From the NCBI GenBank assembly GCA_022828145.1, contig JAJEJA010000095.1:1-64000 (forward strand): a stretch of DNA of 64,000 nucleotides, read 5' to 3'. The position numbers and the translations under genes are program-made. Positions 45,408-55,230 of the stretch are shown in pieces. The first letter of the stretch is position 1. The number at the start of each line of letters is the position of its first letter. The notes beneath the pieces were generated by a model, which did not search any database, was not told the origin of the DNA, and was given only the letters and a program-made list of their open reading frames with translations. Origin of the DNA: Candidatus Poribacteria bacterium. GTDB taxonomy: Bacteria; Poribacteria; WGA-4E; WGA-3G.

Positions 45408-46250
45408 ATGTTTTGGCGGCGAGCTCTGAGTGCTGTTGTTCTGGCTCCCTTAGTCCTGTTGATCATCTATTTTGGCAGTCTGTTTTTCTTGTTTCTTATC
45501 TCTGTCGCTGTCATAATGATGCAAGTTGAATACTGCCGATTGACACAACACCTGAGTCAAAAACTAAATCCGATAAGTCCATCAATATTAACAGTAGCAT
45601 TCTGCTTGTTTGCGTATTTCCTTCCAACACCTTCACACGGAGAAAACGCTTACGCCGAAACAGTTCTGTTGAGTTTCTTTGTTTTTATACCTATCTATGC
45701 ATTCTGTACAAGTGTATTTCGAGGAGAGGTAGCTGACGAACTACTCACTGTTGCACTAAAACTCACAGGAATACTTACAATCGGGTGGTTGTTTGGGTAT
45801 TACTGTATACTACTAAGAAATACTGACGAAGTAGGCATGCAACTGATCTTCTTACTTATAGGAACCGTTTGGATTGGTGATACGGGTGCTTACTTGATCG
45901 GACGCGCTGTAGGAAAACACAAACTGAGTACACCGATTAGTCCACGAAAGACGATTGAAGGAACTATCGCTGGATTGGTCGTCGGAACCTTGACCAGTAT
46001 TGTTATTAGTTCAGTATTCCTACAAGGTACATTTACTGTTACACACGCAGCAATTATCGGATTTCTATTGAGTATCGTTGGACAGATCGGAGATCTGAGC
46101 ATATCTCTTATGAAACGGACTGCAGGTGTCAAAGACTCAGGGGATACTATCCCTGGACATGGAGGTTTACTGGATAGATGTGATAGTCTCATCTTCAGTG
46201 CACCAGTACTCTATTTTTACTTTCTTGTTGTCACCAAATATCTGCAATAA
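45408..46250 (+). CDS. cdsA: Phosphatidate cytidylyltransferase
   Basis: Makes CDP-diacylglycerol from phosphatidate and CTP at the cytoplasmic membrane, 280 residues with about seven or eight membrane spans. The family signature is complete: 'LMKRTAGVKDSGDTIPGHGG' followed by 'LLDRCDSLIFSAP'. 'WIGDTGAYLIGRAVGKHKL' with 'SPRKTIEGT' is also diagnostic. It starts 2 bases after the frr stop with no own ribosome site, so translation is probably coupled. Isoprenyl transferase (uppS), often between them, is missing. Confidence 0.95.
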   Translation: MFWRRALSAVVLAPLVLLIIYFGSLFFLFLISVAVIMMQVEYCRLTQHLSQKLNPISPSILTVAFCLFAYFLPTPSHGENAYAETVLLSFFVFIPIYAFCTSVFRGEVADELLTVALKLTGILTIGWLFGYYCILLRNTDEVGMQLIFLLIGTVWIGDTGAYLIGRAVGKHKLSTPISPRKTIEGTIAGLVVGTLTSIVISSVFLQGTFTVTHAAIIGFLLSIVGQIGDLSISLMKRTAGVKDSGDTIPGHGGLLDRCDSLIFSAPVLYFYFLVVTKYLQ

Positions 46251-46294
46251 GATCCGTGACAAATTACTTTCTAATTGCATTTAATATAGTAGCA

Positions 46295-46345
46295 GGCACA
46301 CGCCGTGTGCCATCCAAAATGCCAAAAACGCACAATGAATTGTGC
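46295..46345. repeat. Two short palindromes before dxr
   Basis: GGCACACG-C-CGTGTGCC (46295-46311) and GCACAAT-GA-ATTGTGC (46330-46345; arms of 7). Both are perfect. They lie in the 112-base gap between cdsA and dxr and may be attenuator-like hairpins or remnants of a repeat element. Confidence 0.6.
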
Positions 46346-46362
46346 AACTATAACAAACAGAC

Positions 46363-47529
46363 ATGAAGCACATTGCCATCTTAGGTAGTACCGGTTCAAT
46401 TGGGAAGAATGCACTTAATGTTGTAGAAACACATCGTGAGGCGTTTAATGTAGTCGCACTCGCAGCAAACAGCGACGTTGACACGCTTGAACATCAGATC
46501 CGTAAATTTTGTCCAAGATTAGCTGCACTAAACAACCCTATTGCAGCAGAGCAACTGAGAAAACGACTATACAATCATAAAAGTACTGAAATCCTATCTG
46601 GTTCGGATGGAATTCAAGCTGTAGCAACTATTCCTGAGGCAGAACAGGTATTGGACGGAATGGGTGGAAGCGCGGGGTTATTGCCGACACTATCAGCAAT
46701 CAACGCTGGAAAAGACATCGCCTTCGTCAATAAAGAGGTGATGGTGATGTGCGGTGCCATTGTAATGAACGCTGTTAAAAAAAATGGTATTAATCTGATA
46801 CCTATTGATGGTGAAATGAGTGCAATCTTTCAATGCTTAGAGGGAGCAAGAGACCGACAAGATGACATCCATCGCTTGATATTAACAGCATCCGGTGGTC
46901 CGTTTCGGGATACACCAAAAGAGAACCTATATAAGGTAACAGCACAGCAAGCACTTAAACATCCCAATTGGGATATGGGAGCAAAAATTACGGTTGATTC
47001 CGCTACTATGATGAATAAAGGTCTGGAGGTTATTGAAGCGAAGTGGTTGTTTGACATTGAACTTGAAAAGATTGATATTGTTATTCACAGAGAGAGTATT
47101 ATACATTCAATGGTTGAATGGATGGATAGTTCAACCCTTGCGCAGTTGGGACCAACGGATATGCAGATAATGATTCAATATGCGTTGTCATATCCAAATA
47201 GGTTACCCACCCCTGTCCCACGGTTAGACCTCTGTGAATTACGTACTTTGCATTTTGAACCTGTAGATAGAGATAAATTTCCATGTATTTCACTTGCATA
47301 CACAGCAGCGGAAGTAGGGGGAACACTGCCGGTTGTCCTTAGCAGTGCAGATGAAGTCGTAGTAGAGGCTTTTCTCAATGAAAGGATCGGGTTTATGGAT
47401 ATCCCCGCAATACTGGATCAAGTGATGAACAAACATGGCGTGATAGACGATCCGACACTTGAGGACATCCTTGAGGTAGACAGATGGACAAAGTCAACTA
47501 CCCGTTCAATCATCAATGCTAAAGGATAG
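46363..47529 (+). CDS. dxr: 1-deoxy-D-xylulose 5-phosphate reductoisomerase
   Basis: Second enzyme of the MEP isoprenoid pathway, NADPH-dependent, cytoplasmic, 388 residues. 'ILGSTGSIGKNALNVVE' binds NADPH, 'IAFVNKEVMVM', 'ILTASGGPFRD', 'HPNWDMGAKITVDSATMMNK' and 'IIHSMVEWMDSSTLAQLGP' are conserved. The metal-site motif normally written DSEH reads D149-G150-E151-M152 here ('PIDGEMSAIFQCL'): both acidic residues are kept, but the Ser and His are not. No Shine-Dalgarno is visible. It lies between cdsA and rseP, the common order. Confidence 0.95.
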   Translation: MKHIAILGSTGSIGKNALNVVETHREAFNVVALAANSDVDTLEHQIRKFCPRLAALNNPIAAEQLRKRLYNHKSTEILSGSDGIQAVATIPEAEQVLDGMGGSAGLLPTLSAINAGKDIAFVNKEVMVMCGAIVMNAVKKNGINLIPIDGEMSAIFQCLEGARDRQDDIHRLILTASGGPFRDTPKENLYKVTAQQALKHPNWDMGAKITVDSATMMNKGLEVIEAKWLFDIELEKIDIVIHRESIIHSMVEWMDSSTLAQLGPTDMQIMIQYALSYPNRLPTPVPRLDLCELRTLHFEPVDRDKFPCISLAYTAAEVGGTLPVVLSSADEVVVEAFLNERIGFMDIPAILDQVMNKHGVIDDPTLEDILEVDRWTKSTTRSIINAKG

Positions 47530-47594
47530 TTGGAATTCCTCTTTAAACAACCGTAGACATATCAGAATCATGCAATCATAATTAGGAGACAATA

Positions 47595-49283
47595 ATGGAA
47601 ATTCTTAAATTAATTCTCGGCATTTTTCCCGTAATCAAAGCAATTCTTATTGCCATAATTCCACTCGGATTTCTAATTTTCATACATGAGCTTGGCCACT
47701 TCCTCGCAGCAAAAAAAGCAGGTATTAAGGTCAACACATTCTCAATCGGATTCGGACCAAAAATCGTAGGGTATGTGTATAAAGATACAGAATACAGACT
47801 CTCTTGGTTACCCTTTGGTGGATATGTACAAATGGAAGGTGAAAATCCAACTGAACAGACCGGAGCAGAGGGTGAATTTGCAAGTGCCTCCTTGGGTAAA
47901 CGCGCATTCGTTGTTATTGCTGGACCCGCTGTCAATCTACTGTTTGGTGTATTAGCCTATTGGATCGTCTTCAGTGTCGGTATCAATGAGAACGCAATTG
48001 GCCTAATCAATGGATTAACAGGACAAGATATCGGTTTGGAGCAGAAGGGTGTTAAATTTGGGATGATAGCTGACCACAGCCCTGCCCTTGCCGCCGGTGT
48101 GATGTCTGATGATACGATTATTTCACTAAACGGAGAAGCAATTCCAAACCATTCCAGGTTCCAAGAGTTAGTAATGTTTAACCCTGGAAAAGAATTGGAA
48201 CTTGTTGTGGAACGAGAGGGTAACTTGAAAATTTTCACTGTAATACCTGATGCCAAACCCGCAATTGGAGGAGAGGAGGGAATACTTCATGTGAGTTTTA
48301 AAAACGTGACGATTGTAAGTCAAATCGCCCCTGGTAGTTCAGCAGAAAAGGCAGGCTTAAAGATCAGTGACCAGATTGAATCTATTAACGGACAAAGAAT
48401 ATACAATACGCCATATTTTGGTCCGGATATTTGGAGCGAGGAACCCGAAATGTGGATGGCTGCGAAATATAGGCCTATCTATGATGATATTAAAGAGAAT
48501 AAAGATGTTGTCACATTAGGAGTCCGACGCGACAATGAGAAACTTACGTTTAAACTTCCTGTAGAATGGGAAATGATAGCAATAGTTGAACAAGAAAGCA
48601 CCGCACATAAGGTTGGTATAAGAACAGGGGATATACTCACTACATTTAATGGAAAAACGGTTGACAGTAAATCACTTTACGCACAAATAAAAGCATCAAC
48701 AGATATGCCAGTAAATCTCACATTCGTACGAGATGGAACAGAAACAACATACACCTTATCGCCCGATAAGAAAACAAAATCGGATGAAGATGGTACTTTT
48801 TACGGTATAATATGGAACAATTCTCTGAACGGGATGTTGTTAAAAAGGAAAGAAATACCGACACAATACTATAGTCTCATAGGTGCTTTTACCAACGGTG
48901 TGAAAACTAGTTGGCTTACTTGTACAGCAATTGCGCGCATCTTAAAAAAGTTGTTTGCGGGGGAAGCAAAACCTAATCAACTTGCTGGACCAACAGCTAT
49001 TGCAGATATGACAAATAGGATGTTTGAAAACGTTGGTTTAAACAGTCTTCTCTTTTTCATCGGATTCATCAGCATCAACCTTGCAATCGTAAATCTACTG
49101 CCGATCCCAATTGCTGATGGGGGACATTTACTGTTCTTTGCTTTGGAAAAAATTCGCGGACGCCCCATATCAATAAAAATACAAGCAATCATACAGCAAG
49201 TATCCGTTCTCCTTCTCATCGCATTCTTCATATATATCACTTTCTATGACGGATTAAGACTATTCGATCGTATACGCAATTGA
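47595..49283 (+). CDS. rseP: RseP/RasP-family site-2 metalloprotease
   Basis: Intramembrane zinc protease (M50) of 562 residues. 'FIHELGHFLAAKKAG' gives H31, E32 and H35, and 'NLLPIPIADGGHLLFF' supplies the Asp ligand near the C-terminus. Three PDZ-type domains are recognisable between the first and last membrane spans (about 150-200 'SPALAAGVMSDDTIISLNG', 235-275 'SSAEKAGLKISDQIESINGQ', 335-390 'HKVGIRTGDILTTFNGKT'), one more than in E. coli RseP. GGAGA precedes the ATG. Expected substrates are anti-sigma factors; the ZAS protein in this window is a candidate. Confidence 0.95.
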   Translation: MEILKLILGIFPVIKAILIAIIPLGFLIFIHELGHFLAAKKAGIKVNTFSIGFGPKIVGYVYKDTEYRLSWLPFGGYVQMEGENPTEQTGAEGEFASASLGKRAFVVIAGPAVNLLFGVLAYWIVFSVGINENAIGLINGLTGQDIGLEQKGVKFGMIADHSPALAAGVMSDDTIISLNGEAIPNHSRFQELVMFNPGKELELVVEREGNLKIFTVIPDAKPAIGGEEGILHVSFKNVTIVSQIAPGSSAEKAGLKISDQIESINGQRIYNTPYFGPDIWSEEPEMWMAAKYRPIYDDIKENKDVVTLGVRRDNEKLTFKLPVEWEMIAIVEQESTAHKVGIRTGDILTTFNGKTVDSKSLYAQIKASTDMPVNLTFVRDGTETTYTLSPDKKTKSDEDGTFYGIIWNNSLNGMLLKRKEIPTQYYSLIGAFTNGVKTSWLTCTAIARILKKLFAGEAKPNQLAGPTAIADMTNRMFENVGLNSLLFFIGFISINLAIVNLLPIPIADGGHLLFFALEKIRGRPISIKIQAIIQQVSVLLLIAFFIYITFYDGLRLFDRIRN

Positions 49284-49304
49284 TAAAACAGAACAGGAAT
49301 TTCA

Positions 49305-50009
49305 ATGACGAAAGACGCCATCACAGAGGAATACTTGCAGATCACAGCAACAGTGAGGGAATACGTGGAAGAACAACTTCAACTCGGACTGTTTGAAGCA
49401 GAAGTGCCCGAATCTGAACAGCAATCTCAATATGCCGACTTAGATTTAGCTGCATTGGATGCAGATGCACAAGGTTGTATCAAATGTGGTTTACATCAAG
49501 GAAGAAATACCGTAGTATTCGGAGTCGGTAATCCAAATGCTGATCTAATGTTTGTCGGTGAAGCACCAGGTGCAGACGAGGATAAACAAGGAGAACCATT
49601 TGTCGGGAGAGCGGGACAATTACTCACGAAAATAATAGAAGCGATGCAATTGACGCGCGACGATGTGTATATTGCCAATGTACTCAAATGTCGTCCACCA
49701 GGTAACAGAAATCCTGAACCCGATGAAGTAGAAACCTGCAGCCCTTATCTACTCCGACAGATTGAATTAATCCAACCGAAAGTAATTGTCACACTCGGTA
49801 ATTTTTCTACAAAGATGTTGCTTGGTACGAAAACAGGGATTACAGCACTTCGCGGAAAATTTCATGAATATGCATTCGCTGAAAAAGAAGGTCATGCGCC
49901 CGTTGTAATGCCAACCTATCATCCAGCATATCTACTTCGTAACCCAAACGGAAAAAGAGATGTTTGGGAAGATATGCAACAGGTTATGACATATTTAGAG
50001 CAAAACTGA
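49305..50009 (+). CDS. Uracil-DNA glycosylase, family 4 (Fe-S)
   Basis: Removes uracil from DNA, 234 residues. '[20 protein letters not shown]' carries C58 and C61 of the 4Fe-4S site, the other two in '[21 protein letters not shown]'. '[20 protein letters not shown]' is the catalytic motif with '[10 protein letters not shown]' near the end. An N-terminal extension of about 50 acidic residues precedes the domain. GGAATT lies before the ATG. It overlaps the open frame of priA but not its likely start. Confidence 0.92.
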   Translation: MTKDAITEEYLQITATVREYVEEQLQLGLFEAEVPESEQQSQYADLDLAALDADAQGCIKCGLHQGRNTVVFGVGNPNADLMFVGEAPGADEDKQGEPFVGRAGQLLTKIIEAMQLTRDDVYIANVLKCRPPGNRNPEPDEVETCSPYLLRQIELIQPKVIVTLGNFSTKMLLGTKTGITALRGKFHEYAFAEKEGHAPVVMPTYHPAYLLRNPNGKRDVWEDMQQVMTYLEQN

Positions 50010-50065
50010 CGAACACACACTGTGTAGAATTAGAAAAACAGTTGTCTAATCGGAAAAACAGCAGC

Positions 50066-52582
50066 ATGACTTATGCAAACGTTGCCTTCCCAATTGCAGT
50101 CAATCGGTTGTTTACATACACAATACCAGAAAACTTATTGAATGTTGTGAAACCTGGCGTGCGCGTCTTAGCCTCTCTTCACGGTAGTAAGCAGGAAGGG
50201 GTCGTTGTAGAAAGATTAGAAGAGACCGATCTATCTGCTGATATAATAAAACCGATTGCTGCTTGTCTTGATGAGACCCCCACATATTCACAGGAGCTGC
50301 TTACGCTTACAAAGTGGATGGCAGATTACTATCTCTCATCATGGGGAAACGCGCTTTTCTGTGCTGTCCCCGCAGCTGTCCGGAATAAGAAACTACAATT
50401 GGTTCAACTCTGTCCTGATTATAAACCTCCTATAGGAAAAAATCAGAAAATGATTGTCACCGCATTGGAGACTGCTGGACCACTATCCCTTAATCAACTT
50501 GTTGAAAAAACTGGCTTGAGCCTTCAACGTCTGCAAACGACAATTAGAACACTACGAGATAGAGGGGTTATTGAGCTGACCATTACGCATAAACCCAAAG
50601 CGAAGGCAAAGACGACTAATGTTGCCGAATTCGCTTTACCCACCGAAGATATTGAAGCAGAGATTGAAAAGCTCACATCGGGGGAAGATGGGTATGGAAG
50701 TTCAACAGATGATGAAAGGAAAATAACTCCTCACGCAGCAGATATGAAACATGCTGAAATCCTACAAATCCTGCTTAATGAAGGTGTTCCTGTTGCAACA
50801 TCTGACCTTACGAAACGCACGAAAACAAACTTATCTATCCTTCGGACGCTTGAGCGGCGCGGATTTGTCAAAATCACACGTGCTGCAGTAGTGCGGAATC
50901 CGCTCAGTTTGCAATCTGTTGTACCGACACATCCACACGAATTAAACCCGGCACAGTTAGAAGCATTCACTGAAATTAGCAAGGCACTTGAAATAGAAGA
51001 CAATTCCATACAGACCCATCTACTTCATGGAGTCACAGGAAGCGGTAAAACTGAGATTTATATGCGGGTTATGGCACAAATACTTGAAACAGGAAAATCG
51101 GTCATCGTGCTTGTGCCGGAAATATCGCTTACACCTCAAACTGCCTCAAGGTTTATTGGACGTTTCGGGGAACGGGTCGCTGTTCTTCATAGTCGCCTCA
51201 GTGTCGGTGAACGTTTCGATCAGTGGTATCGTATACACAACGGGGATGCTGACATCGTTATAGGGCCACGGTCAGCAGTCTTTGCTCCAGTAAAAGACCT
51301 CGGTTTACTGATAATCGATGAAGAGCATTCTGACTCATATAAATCCGATACGTCCCTCCGTTATCATGCTAGGGAAGTAGCCAAGAAACGTGCTGAAATC
51401 GCAAAATGTCCACTCATTCTTGGCAGTGCTACTCCCTCACTTGAAAGCTATTATCAAGCAAAACAGGACAGGTACAAACTTCTAAGTTTGCCAACGCGCG
51501 TGATGGGTAGGAAGATGCCGGATGTTCGTATTGTAGATATGCGGGATGAACTCAAAAATGGAAACAGGTCTATCCTCTCCGAATGCCTGAAATTCGCTAT
51601 TGCGGAACGACTTCTAATTCAGGAACAGGTGATACTGTTTCTTAACCGACGTGGACATTCCAGCTATGTTTTCTGTCGCAGTTGTGGTTATGCAGAGAGA
51701 TGTGAAAACTGCTCAATCTCACTCACTTTTCATTTTGAATCTAAAATGTTAGTGTGTCATCATTGTGGTCATAGACGCGAAACGCATCCATCTTGTCCCG
51801 AATGTGATAGTCCAGCAATAGATTATTTCGGACGTAGAGGATTCGGAACTGAAACTGTGGAAAGGGAGATACAGAAACTGTTTCCAGATGCAAATGTCAA
51901 AAGATTTGATGCGGATTCTACAGCAAAGAAAAACGCGCATGAACAGATTCTAACTGCATTCGAAAAACAGGACATTGACATTCTTATCGGTACACAGATG
52001 ATCGCAAAAGGGTTAGACTTTCCAAATGTGACGCTTGTTGGGGTTGTCGTTGCGGATACAGCCCTTAATCTACCGGACTTCCGAGCAAGTGAAAACACGT
52101 TCAGTTTACTCACACAAGTAGCAGGACGTTCGGGACGCGCAGAAACTGCAGGTGAAGTCATCATTCAGACCTATATGCCTGACCATTATTGCATTTCGGC
52201 TGTAAAGAAACACGATTATATAGACTTCTATGAAAAAGAGGTGGAAGCCAGAAGTCCGCTACAGTATCCTCCATTTTCTCACATCGGCACTTTGCTGCTT
52301 CGCGGAAAGAATGAAAATGAAGTCATTGATGCTGCAAACATCATGAGCAATCATCTTGATGTATTACAGACCGAAAAGTTTCCAGATATAAAAATACTGG
52401 GTCCAGCTCCTGCCCCCCTATCAAAAATTGATGGAAAGTTCCGATGGCACTTCCTGTTCCGTTGTAGACAGGTGGAAAAATTATCTCAACTCCTACGGTG
52501 TGTGAACGATGATGTGCCACCTGAAATAAAATCAAAGACAATTGAATGCATTATGGATATTGACCCAGCCAATACCTTGTGA
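50066..52582 (+). CDS. priA: Primosomal protein N' (replication restart helicase)
   Basis: 3'-5' helicase that restarts stalled replication forks, 838 residues from the chosen start. 3'-DNA-binding domain 'YANVAFPIAVNRLFTYTIPE' at the N-terminus; Walker A 'GVTGSGKTEIYM', 'IIDEEHSDSYKSD', 'LGSATPSLES', 'FLNRRGHSSYVFCRSCGY', paired zinc fingers ('CRSCGYAERCENC', 'CHHCG..CPEC') and 'GTQMIAKGLDFPNVTLVGV' complete it. I begin at 'MTYANVAF', which matches family starts; the longer frame starts inside the upstream glycosylase gene. Confidence 0.96.
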   Translation: MTYANVAFPIAVNRLFTYTIPENLLNVVKPGVRVLASLHGSKQEGVVVERLEETDLSADIIKPIAACLDETPTYSQELLTLTKWMADYYLSSWGNALFCAVPAAVRNKKLQLVQLCPDYKPPIGKNQKMIVTALETAGPLSLNQLVEKTGLSLQRLQTTIRTLRDRGVIELTITHKPKAKAKTTNVAEFALPTEDIEAEIEKLTSGEDGYGSSTDDERKITPHAADMKHAEILQILLNEGVPVATSDLTKRTKTNLSILRTLERRGFVKITRAAVVRNPLSLQSVVPTHPHELNPAQLEAFTEISKALEIEDNSIQTHLLHGVTGSGKTEIYMRVMAQILETGKSVIVLVPEISLTPQTASRFIGRFGERVAVLHSRLSVGERFDQWYRIHNGDADIVIGPRSAVFAPVKDLGLLIIDEEHSDSYKSDTSLRYHAREVAKKRAEIAKCPLILGSATPSLESYYQAKQDRYKLLSLPTRVMGRKMPDVRIVDMRDELKNGNRSILSECLKFAIAERLLIQEQVILFLNRRGHSSYVFCRSCGYAERCENCSISLTFHFESKMLVCHHCGHRRETHPSCPECDSPAIDYFGRRGFGTETVEREIQKLFPDANVKRFDADSTAKKNAHEQILTAFEKQDIDILIGTQMIAKGLDFPNVTLVGVVVADTALNLPDFRASENTFSLLTQVAGRSGRAETAGEVIIQTYMPDHYCISAVKKHDYIDFYEKEVEARSPLQYPPFSHIGTLLLRGKNENEVIDAANIMSNHLDVLQTEKFPDIKILGPAPAPLSKIDGKFRWHFLFRCRQVEKLSQLLRCVNDDVPPEIKSKTIECIMDIDPANTL

Positions 52583-52651
52583 TACAATATAAGATAGAAA
52601 TGGATTACACATAACAATTTTAACACACTAAAACAGAGGAATTTATTTCTT

Positions 52652-53605
52652 ATGGGAAATCGGATATTTGAAAAGCTTGAGAACACTGACCTTCTTACGA
52701 AGAGTCCTATTCTTGTCTTTGCTGCTGACCCACTTGCATCAGCAGGCATTAAAGGACTCGGTCAAGTCCAACATCCAAAACCACACTACCGCACACACGC
52801 AGAGTTTTTGCAGCTGCAGCGCGATCTAACAGCTGATGGACAACTTGATGGACTTCTCATGACCCCCGCAGATGCTGAGATATTGGCACTTGATGAAAAT
52901 CTTTTTGAAGATACACCTATCACACCAATTGTTAGAATGAACTCTGAAACAGCAATTTGGAACCCCCGTTTTGGTGTTTATACATCACGACCCTCAATGC
53001 CATTTCAGACCGTTTTTCCCGAAGACATACAACGTTACTGTGAGAATCTCATCGGACCAGCATTGGATTGTCGCGTCAGTTTGGGGTTATATTCAATCAC
53101 CTTAAATAATGATCCACTTGTTGACGAGAGAATGTTGCAATCATACATCCAATTTGCCCACGTTGTCGGTGAAATAGAAGGATTTGACCATCTATTAGAA
53201 GTGTTTTTGCCGAATGTTAAGCTACCGGGAATGGATGAAGAGAAACGTGGCATGTATGTTGCTGATTCAATTGTCCGAACGATGAGTTATCTACGCAAAC
53301 ACCAACGACCACGTTTTATCAAAACCGCGTATACGACAGCGCAAGTATGGACAGAATTGTGTCAATTTGATACGACACTCGTTATAGGTGCTTTGGGAGG
53401 TCCGCGTCAGAATGCGCGGAGTACGTTTGCTCTGGCACATAGTGTTGTTCAGAATGGTGGGCGTGCAATCCTGTTCGGACGCACAATTTTCGGTGAAGAT
53501 AATCCGATTAGTTTCGTGCAATGTCTACGGCGTGTATTGGATGGCGAATTTGATCCACAGACTGCACACGCGGAGTATCAAAAGCAATTACGCACACAGA
53601 ATTAA
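52652..53605 (+). CDS. Class I aldolase-like TIM-barrel protein
   Basis: Protein of 317 residues that looks like the DeoC/LacD/FbaB-type class I aldolase fold. 'RFIKTAYTTAQVWTEL' would supply the Schiff-base Lys, 'LVIGALGGPRQNARSTF' resembles the phosphate loop and 'NGGRAILFGRTIFGEDNP' the C-terminal 'GRNIFQ' strand. The N-terminus ('SPILVFAADPLASAGIKG') is divergent. The exact reaction is unknown. CAGAGGAA lies before the ATG. It precedes the small gene at 53692. Confidence 0.65.
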   Translation: MGNRIFEKLENTDLLTKSPILVFAADPLASAGIKGLGQVQHPKPHYRTHAEFLQLQRDLTADGQLDGLLMTPADAEILALDENLFEDTPITPIVRMNSETAIWNPRFGVYTSRPSMPFQTVFPEDIQRYCENLIGPALDCRVSLGLYSITLNNDPLVDERMLQSYIQFAHVVGEIEGFDHLLEVFLPNVKLPGMDEEKRGMYVADSIVRTMSYLRKHQRPRFIKTAYTTAQVWTELCQFDTTLVIGALGGPRQNARSTFALAHSVVQNGGRAILFGRTIFGEDNPISFVQCLRRVLDGEFDPQTAHAEYQKQLRTQN

Positions 53606-53691
53606 ATTACACAGATTTTTCAACATCCGCTACTATTCATCTTGTAGGATCGGTTTGAAACAGTGCCTAAGATGGACAAGAGATTTTAGAG

Positions 53692-54126
53692 ATGCAGGCA
53701 CCAGGACTTTTACCCTTCACACCGCTTATGAAACCGCCAGCAGGGATGGACATTGAACGCTGGTTACAACAATGCATTGACGCAACGCGTTCCGCCGCTG
53801 TAGATCAGTGGACGCAGGCAGATTTATTCTGTGCAATCTCCCTTTTTGGCGCGATTGTGCATAACCCACAATTTTTTCAACAACACATACCGGAGGGACT
53901 CATGCAAGAATCTAAATACTACCAACTTCTAAGTGAAAAATTCACCAGAGAGAACACCATAGAAAACACGCTGGCTCTCCTTGAAAGGCGATTTGCTGTG
54001 GAAGCAGTGCGTCCCCTAATACCAGCACTCCAAAATGTTACCGATCTACAAAAACTCAAACAGCTGCATCTTGAAGCTGCTGATGTGCAAAACATTGAAA
54101 CATTCGCGCAAATGCTAAATGAATAG
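53692..54126 (+). CDS. Small hypothetical protein
   Basis: Protein of 144 residues. No named family is certain, but its second half ('ALLERRFAVEAVRPLIPALQ' and 'LQKLKQLHLEAADVQNIETF') resembles the C-terminal helical region of Rpn-type/DUF4351 proteins without their nuclease domain. Starts at ATG with only a weak ribosome site. It lies between the aldolase-like gene and trpS (convergent). Confidence 0.6.
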   Translation: MQAPGLLPFTPLMKPPAGMDIERWLQQCIDATRSAAVDQWTQADLFCAISLFGAIVHNPQFFQQHIPEGLMQESKYYQLLSEKFTRENTIENTLALLERRFAVEAVRPLIPALQNVTDLQKLKQLHLEAADVQNIETFAQMLNE

Positions 54127-54174
54127 AAACACCCACTAACGACAATTCTTTGAAGTAAGAAAACACAATACTGT

Positions 54175-55176
54175 TTATATTGCACCCGTTACGCCGATAG
54201 CTTTTCGCACCTTTGCTAAGATCGGTACAGCGATGTCTCGTGCTTTTTCTGCACCATCCTGTAGGACTTTTTCCAATTCAGCGCGATTATCCATCAACGC
54301 ATTATACCGTTCCCGTTGTTCCGAGAAAGTTGCCTCTAACAATTCATAAAGTTCATTCTTCATGTCCCCATACGCGAGTCCACCGTCAAGATATTGTTGG
54401 CGTTTTGCTTTAATGGCATCAGCATCAGAAAAATGTCTGTAGATAGCGAAGACATTGCATTCATCCGGGACCTTCGGTTCTTCAGGTCGTTTAGAATCTG
54501 TTACGATACGCATCACCTGTTTTCGTACTTGGTTTGATGGTGCAAAAAGAGGTATGATGTTGTTATAACTTTTGCTCATTTTCCTACCATCTAATCCGGT
54601 GATTGTCATAACCTCTTTACGAATTACGACTTCAGGGACAACCAATACTTCACGATAATTATTGTTAAAAGTGAGTGCGACGTCCCGTGTAATCTCAAGG
54701 TGTTGTTTCTGGTCAAACCCTACAGGGACAATATGTGCTCCGAATAACAAGATATCTGCGGCCATTAAGACAGGATATGTATATAGTCCTGCATTGATAT
54801 TTTTATCTTCTTCCCTACCCGCTTCAGTATTGTCATCAACTAACGTCTTATAAGCGTGTGCTCGATTGAGCAAACCTTTTGATGTAAAACACGCCAGGAC
54901 CCAAGACAACTCAAACACTTCTGGGATATCTGATTGACGATAGAAAATCACTCGCGCCGGGTCTAAACCGAGAGCTAACCACGTTGCTGCTACCTGATAT
55001 GTCAAATCTGTTAACTCTTTCTTGTTTTTCACCGTGGTGAGTGCGTGGTAATCAGCGATAAAGTAGAGTGCCTGATAATCTTCCGCAAGTTCTAATGCGG
55101 GTTTGATCATGCCGAGATAGTTGCCGATATGCGGTTGACCTGTCGGTTTGATTCCTGTTAAAGCGATCTGTTTCAA
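54175..55176 (-). CDS. trpS: Tryptophanyl-tRNA synthetase
   Basis: Charges tRNA-Trp, 333 residues, cytoplasmic. HIGH-type motif 'GQPHIGNYLGM', KMSKS loop 'GRKMSKSYNNIIPLF', and 'DIPEVFELSWVLACF' are typical of class Ic enzymes. It starts at TTG with GGAGA 7 bases upstream; no ATG alternative lies nearby. Single gene. Confidence 0.97.
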   Translation of the reverse strand: MKQIALTGIKPTGQPHIGNYLGMIKPALELAEDYQALYFIADYHALTTVKNKKELTDLTYQVAATWLALGLDPARVIFYRQSDIPEVFELSWVLACFTSKGLLNRAHAYKTLVDDNTEAGREEDKNINAGLYTYPVLMAADILLFGAHIVPVGFDQKQHLEITRDVALTFNNNYREVLVVPEVVIRKEVMTITGLDGRKMSKSYNNIIPLFAPSNQVRKQVMRIVTDSKRPEEPKVPDECNVFAIYRHFSDADAIKAKRQQYLDGGLAYGDMKNELYELLEATFSEQRERYNALMDNRAELEKVLQDGAEKARDIAVPILAKVRKAIGVTGAI

Positions 55177-55230
55177 ATCTGTTCTCCTTTGTTTATTCTG
55201 CTCAAATTATAACTTGCAGAAATCGAGATG

